Shown piece by piece: positions 62,054 to 64,000 of a DNA stretch of 64,000 bases (position 1 is the stretch's first letter; every line of letters begins with the position of its first letter). The DNA is taken from NCBI RefSeq assembly GCF_030249845.1, contig NZ_JANURM010000009.1:1-64000 (forward strand), given 5' to 3'. The notes under the pieces are model-generated. The model ran no database searches. It was not told the origin of the DNA and saw only the letters and a list, made by a program, of their open reading frames with translations. The DNA comes from Campylobacter gastrosuis (GTDB lineage: Bacteria; Campylobacterota; Campylobacteria; Campylobacterales; Campylobacteraceae). The translations under genes were made by a program, and so were the position numbers.

Positions 62054-63505
62054 ATGAGTGTTTTGGCGTTATCGTTGGCGTTGATTTTTGGCGGTTGTTT
62101 TGATGAGAAAAAGGATAATCATACATTAATAAAATTTGAGCTTGGCGGTAAGTATGGCTTTTTAGATGAGCGTGGTGAGATACTAGTAAAGCCAATATAT
62201 AACAGCATAGGTGACTTTTATGATGGACTTGCTGTGGTTTGTGCGATAGATAAGTGTGGATATATGGATACAAATGGCAAGGTTATAATACCTTTTGAGT
62301 ATGATTATGCTTGGGGTTTTCGCGATGGCTTAGCTGGGGTTAAGAAAAATAATAAATATGGCTTTATAGATAAAACTGGCAAGGTTGTAATACCTTTTGA
62401 GTATGATGATGCTGCTCGGGGTGATTTTAGCGATGGCTTAATTAGGGTTAAGAAAAATAATAAATACGGCTTCATAGATAAAACAGGTAAGGTTGTAATA
62501 CCCTTTGAGTATGATGATGTCGGTGATTTTAGCGACGGCTTAATTAGAGTTAAGAAAAATAATAAATTGGGCTATATAGATAAAGGTGGCAAGGTTATAA
62601 TACCTTTTGAGTATGATGACTTAGATGTGCTTAATGAAAATAATAAATACAACTTCATAGCCAAAAAATATGGCGAAATGTTTATTATAGACAAAAACGG
62701 CAAAATCAACAAACTTAAAATATTTGATGATGCTTATTTTAGCGGTGTCTCAACTATTAAATTTAGCGATGGCTTAATTAGGGTTAAGAAAAATAATAAA
62801 TACGGCTTCATAGATAAAAGTGGCAAGGTCGTAATACCTTTTGAGTATTATTCTGCTTGGGATTTTAGCGAGGGCTTAGCTGGGGTTGAGAAAAATAATA
62901 AATACGGCTTTATAGATAAAACTGGCAAGGTTGTAATACCTTTTGAGTATGATTATGCTCGGGGTTTTAGCGACGGCTTAGCTGGGGTTGAGAAAAATAA
63001 TAAATGGGGCTATATAGATAAAACTGGCAACGTTGTAATACCTTTTGAGTATAATGTTGCTTGGGATTTTAGCGACGGCTTAGCTGGGGTTAGGAAAATG
63101 GTGGCTTTATTATATGATAAATACGGCTTTATAGACAAAACTGGTAAAGTTGTAATACCTTTTGAGTATGATGGTGCTGGGAGTTTTAGCGAGGGCTTAG
63201 CTAGTGTTAAGAAAAATAATAAATACGGCTTTATAGATAAAAGTGGCAAGATTGTAATACCTTTTGAGTATGATGATGCTTGGGGTTTTCGCGATGGCTT
63301 AGCTAGGGTTGAGAAAAATAATAAATACGGCTTTATAGATAAAACCGGAAATAATAAATACGGCTTTATAGATAAAACCGGCAAGGCTATCGTGCCATTT
63401 GAATTTGATGATGCTAGTGATTTTAGCGAGGGCGTGGCGTTTGTAAAGAAATATGGCAAGTGGATGATGATAGATAGCCAGTTTAATTTTATAACGGAGG
63501 AGTGA
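62054..63505 (+). CDS. WG-repeat lipoprotein
   Basis: 483 aa from ATG 62054 (AAGGATAG upstream). Lipobox FGGC at residue 15, though the signal lacks positive charges at its start. Then about 12 WG-type repeats of about 34 residues with the unit NKYGFIDKTGKVVIPFEY and F..GL..V. WG repeats probably form a beta propeller or solenoid that binds partners at the cell surface. Near-identical units mean the copy number may vary by slippage. It converges on glmS with no gap. Confidence 0.9.
   Translation: MSVLALSLALIFGGCFDEKKDNHTLIKFELGGKYGFLDERGEILVKPIYNSIGDFYDGLAVVCAIDKCGYMDTNGKVIIPFEYDYAWGFRDGLAGVKKNNKYGFIDKTGKVVIPFEYDDAARGDFSDGLIRVKKNNKYGFIDKTGKVVIPFEYDDVGDFSDGLIRVKKNNKLGYIDKGGKVIIPFEYDDLDVLNENNKYNFIAKKYGEMFIIDKNGKINKLKIFDDAYFSGVSTIKFSDGLIRVKKNNKYGFIDKSGKVVIPFEYYSAWDFSEGLAGVEKNNKYGFIDKTGKVVIPFEYDYARGFSDGLAGVEKNNKWGYIDKTGNVVIPFEYNVAWDFSDGLAGVRKMVALLYDKYGFIDKTGKVVIPFEYDGAGSFSEGLASVKKNNKYGFIDKSGKIVIPFEYDDAWGFRDGLARVEKNNKYGFIDKTGNNKYGFIDKTGKAIVPFEFDDASDFSEGVAFVKKYGKWMMIDSQFNFITEE
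63316..63381 (+). repeat. 33-bp perfect tandem duplication in the WG-repeat gene
   Basis: 63316-63348 and 63349-63381 are identical. The product reads NNKYGFIDKTG twice in a row, without the rest of the repeat unit. The frame is kept. It looks recent. Confidence 0.9.
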
Positions 63506-64000
63506 TTACTCCACCGTTACGCTCTTTGCTAGGTTTCGTGGCATATCTACGTTGTTACCAAGTCTAACTGAAATTTCAAGCGCGAAAATTTGCAAAATTA
63601 TCATCATCTCAAAAAATTCAAGCATTGCGTGCTCGTGGGCATTCGTGCGGATAAAATCATCACTAAGCTCAAACTCATCAGGGCTAATGGCTAAGATATA
63701 AGCGTCCCTTGCAGCAAGCTCTTCAACGTTGCTTTTTACCTTTTCATAAAGGCTATTTTTTGGCATTAGAGCGATTGTAAAAAGCCTCTCATCGGCAAGT
63801 GCGATTGGTCCGTGTTTCATCTCGCCACTTGGATAGCCCTCGGCGTGTAGGTATGAAATTTCTTTAAGTTTTAACGCCCCTTCAAGCGCAAGCGGATAGA
63901 AAATATCGCGTCCGATAAAGAAAAATCCGTGTCCGTGCAAGTAGTGTTTGCTTAAACGGCGGATTTTTTCTTGTAAATTTGCATTTACATTTAGCACGCT
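63506..64000 (-). CDS. glmS: Glutamine--fructose-6-phosphate aminotransferase, C-terminal part
   Basis: 164 codons and the stop are visible; the 5' part lies beyond 64000. SIS isomerase domain: [50 protein letters not shown], and the C-terminal [13 protein letters not shown]. Makes glucosamine-6-phosphate for peptidoglycan and LPS. The internal Met at 63997 is not its start. Confidence 0.95.
   Translation of the reverse strand, partial: SVLNVNANLQEKIRRLSKHYLHGHGFFFIGRDIFYPLALEGALKLKEISYLHAEGYPSGEMKHGPIALADERLFTIALMPKNSLYEKVKSNVEELAARDAYILAISPDEFELSDDFIRTNAHEHAMLEFFEMMIILQIFALEISVRLGNNVDMPRNLAKSVTVE

Noticed and set aside
62054..63505. CRISPR-like repeat array
   Set aside because: The repeats are coding and in frame (WG units of about 34 aa), with no unique spacers.
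63506..63997. Complete 163-aa protein
   Set aside because: It matches only the C-terminal SIS part of GlmS; the gene runs past the window edge.

Overview
The window is a piece of a Campylobacter chromosome (Campylobacterota). The DNA is AT-rich, and the order of housekeeping genes matches Campylobacter: ppa/aspS/adk, nadK-recN-cbrR-tatD-mltD-rlpA, kdsC-lptC-lptA-engB, hrcA-grpE-dnaK, truA/LptF-like/prepilin peptidase, frdCAB, nusA/HP0268-like/miaB and mrp/ispDF/HP1021-like/Sat-like/pgpA. Fused IspDF, a short NusA, a short RecN, an HP1021-type orphan regulator and a G9 contingency tract point the same way. It is not obviously C. jejuni, because patA-patB-ape1 sits between adk and nadK and several gene blocks are joined differently. 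I do not name the species.

1-6.0 kb is the right end of an integrated mobile element. It has a DUF2335-like membrane protein, a small repressor-like HTH protein, tiny membrane peptides, a BRO antirepressor-like protein, RecT, SSB, a pair of paralogous 67/73-aa proteins, an AlpA/Xis-like protein and a P4-type tyrosine integrase. The integrase lies next to the 3' end of a tRNA-Met(CAT) gene, which is probably the attachment site; the other end lies outside the window. Inside the element, around 0.85-1.1 kb, is a layout resembling a type I toxin-antitoxin locus: a consensus promoter, a 25-aa very hydrophobic peptide, a start region complementary to its own 3' UTR, and an opposing promoter. It matches no family I recognise.

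6.0-25.1 kb is core: pyrophosphatase, AspRS, adenylate kinase, then peptidoglycan O-acetylation (patA, patB, ape1), NAD kinase, RecN, the diguanylate-cyclase-type regulator CbrR, TatD, MltD, RlpA, HisB, LPS synthesis and export (kdsC, lptC, lptA), EngB, a short ArgA-like enzyme and PBP2. Many genes overlap by a few bases and are probably co-translated.

25.1-45.8 kb holds hrcA-grpE-dnaK with a degenerate CIRCE operator, a probably leaderless HTH gene, truA, an LptF-type permease, a prepilin peptidase, fumarate reductase frdCAB, lgt, a SelW-like selenoprotein read through an in-frame TGA, thiD-thiE with a decayed thiE fragment beside it, a polar amino-acid ABC transporter, putP, a DUF2130 protein, ybaK, a cysteine-rich Sel1-like protein without a normal start codon, and nusA.

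45.8-52.3 kb carries a sugar-modification cluster: a TIM-barrel enzyme, an ATP-grasp enzyme interrupted at a G9 tract and so likely phase-variable, a methyltransferase and a PseI/NeuB-type nonulosonate synthase. An HP0268-like protein, miaB and a DUF374 acyltransferase follow. 52.3-57.7 kb holds a 514-bp gene-free spacer, pgpA, an ATP-sulfurylase-like protein with an altered active site, the HP1021-like regulator, ispDF and mrp. 57.7-64 kb is more accessory: a large pentapeptide-repeat membrane protein, an isochorismatase-like hydrolase, exported MsrAB, a WG-repeat lipoprotein beside a decayed duplicate of its own 3' end plus part of glmS, and the C-terminal part of glmS.
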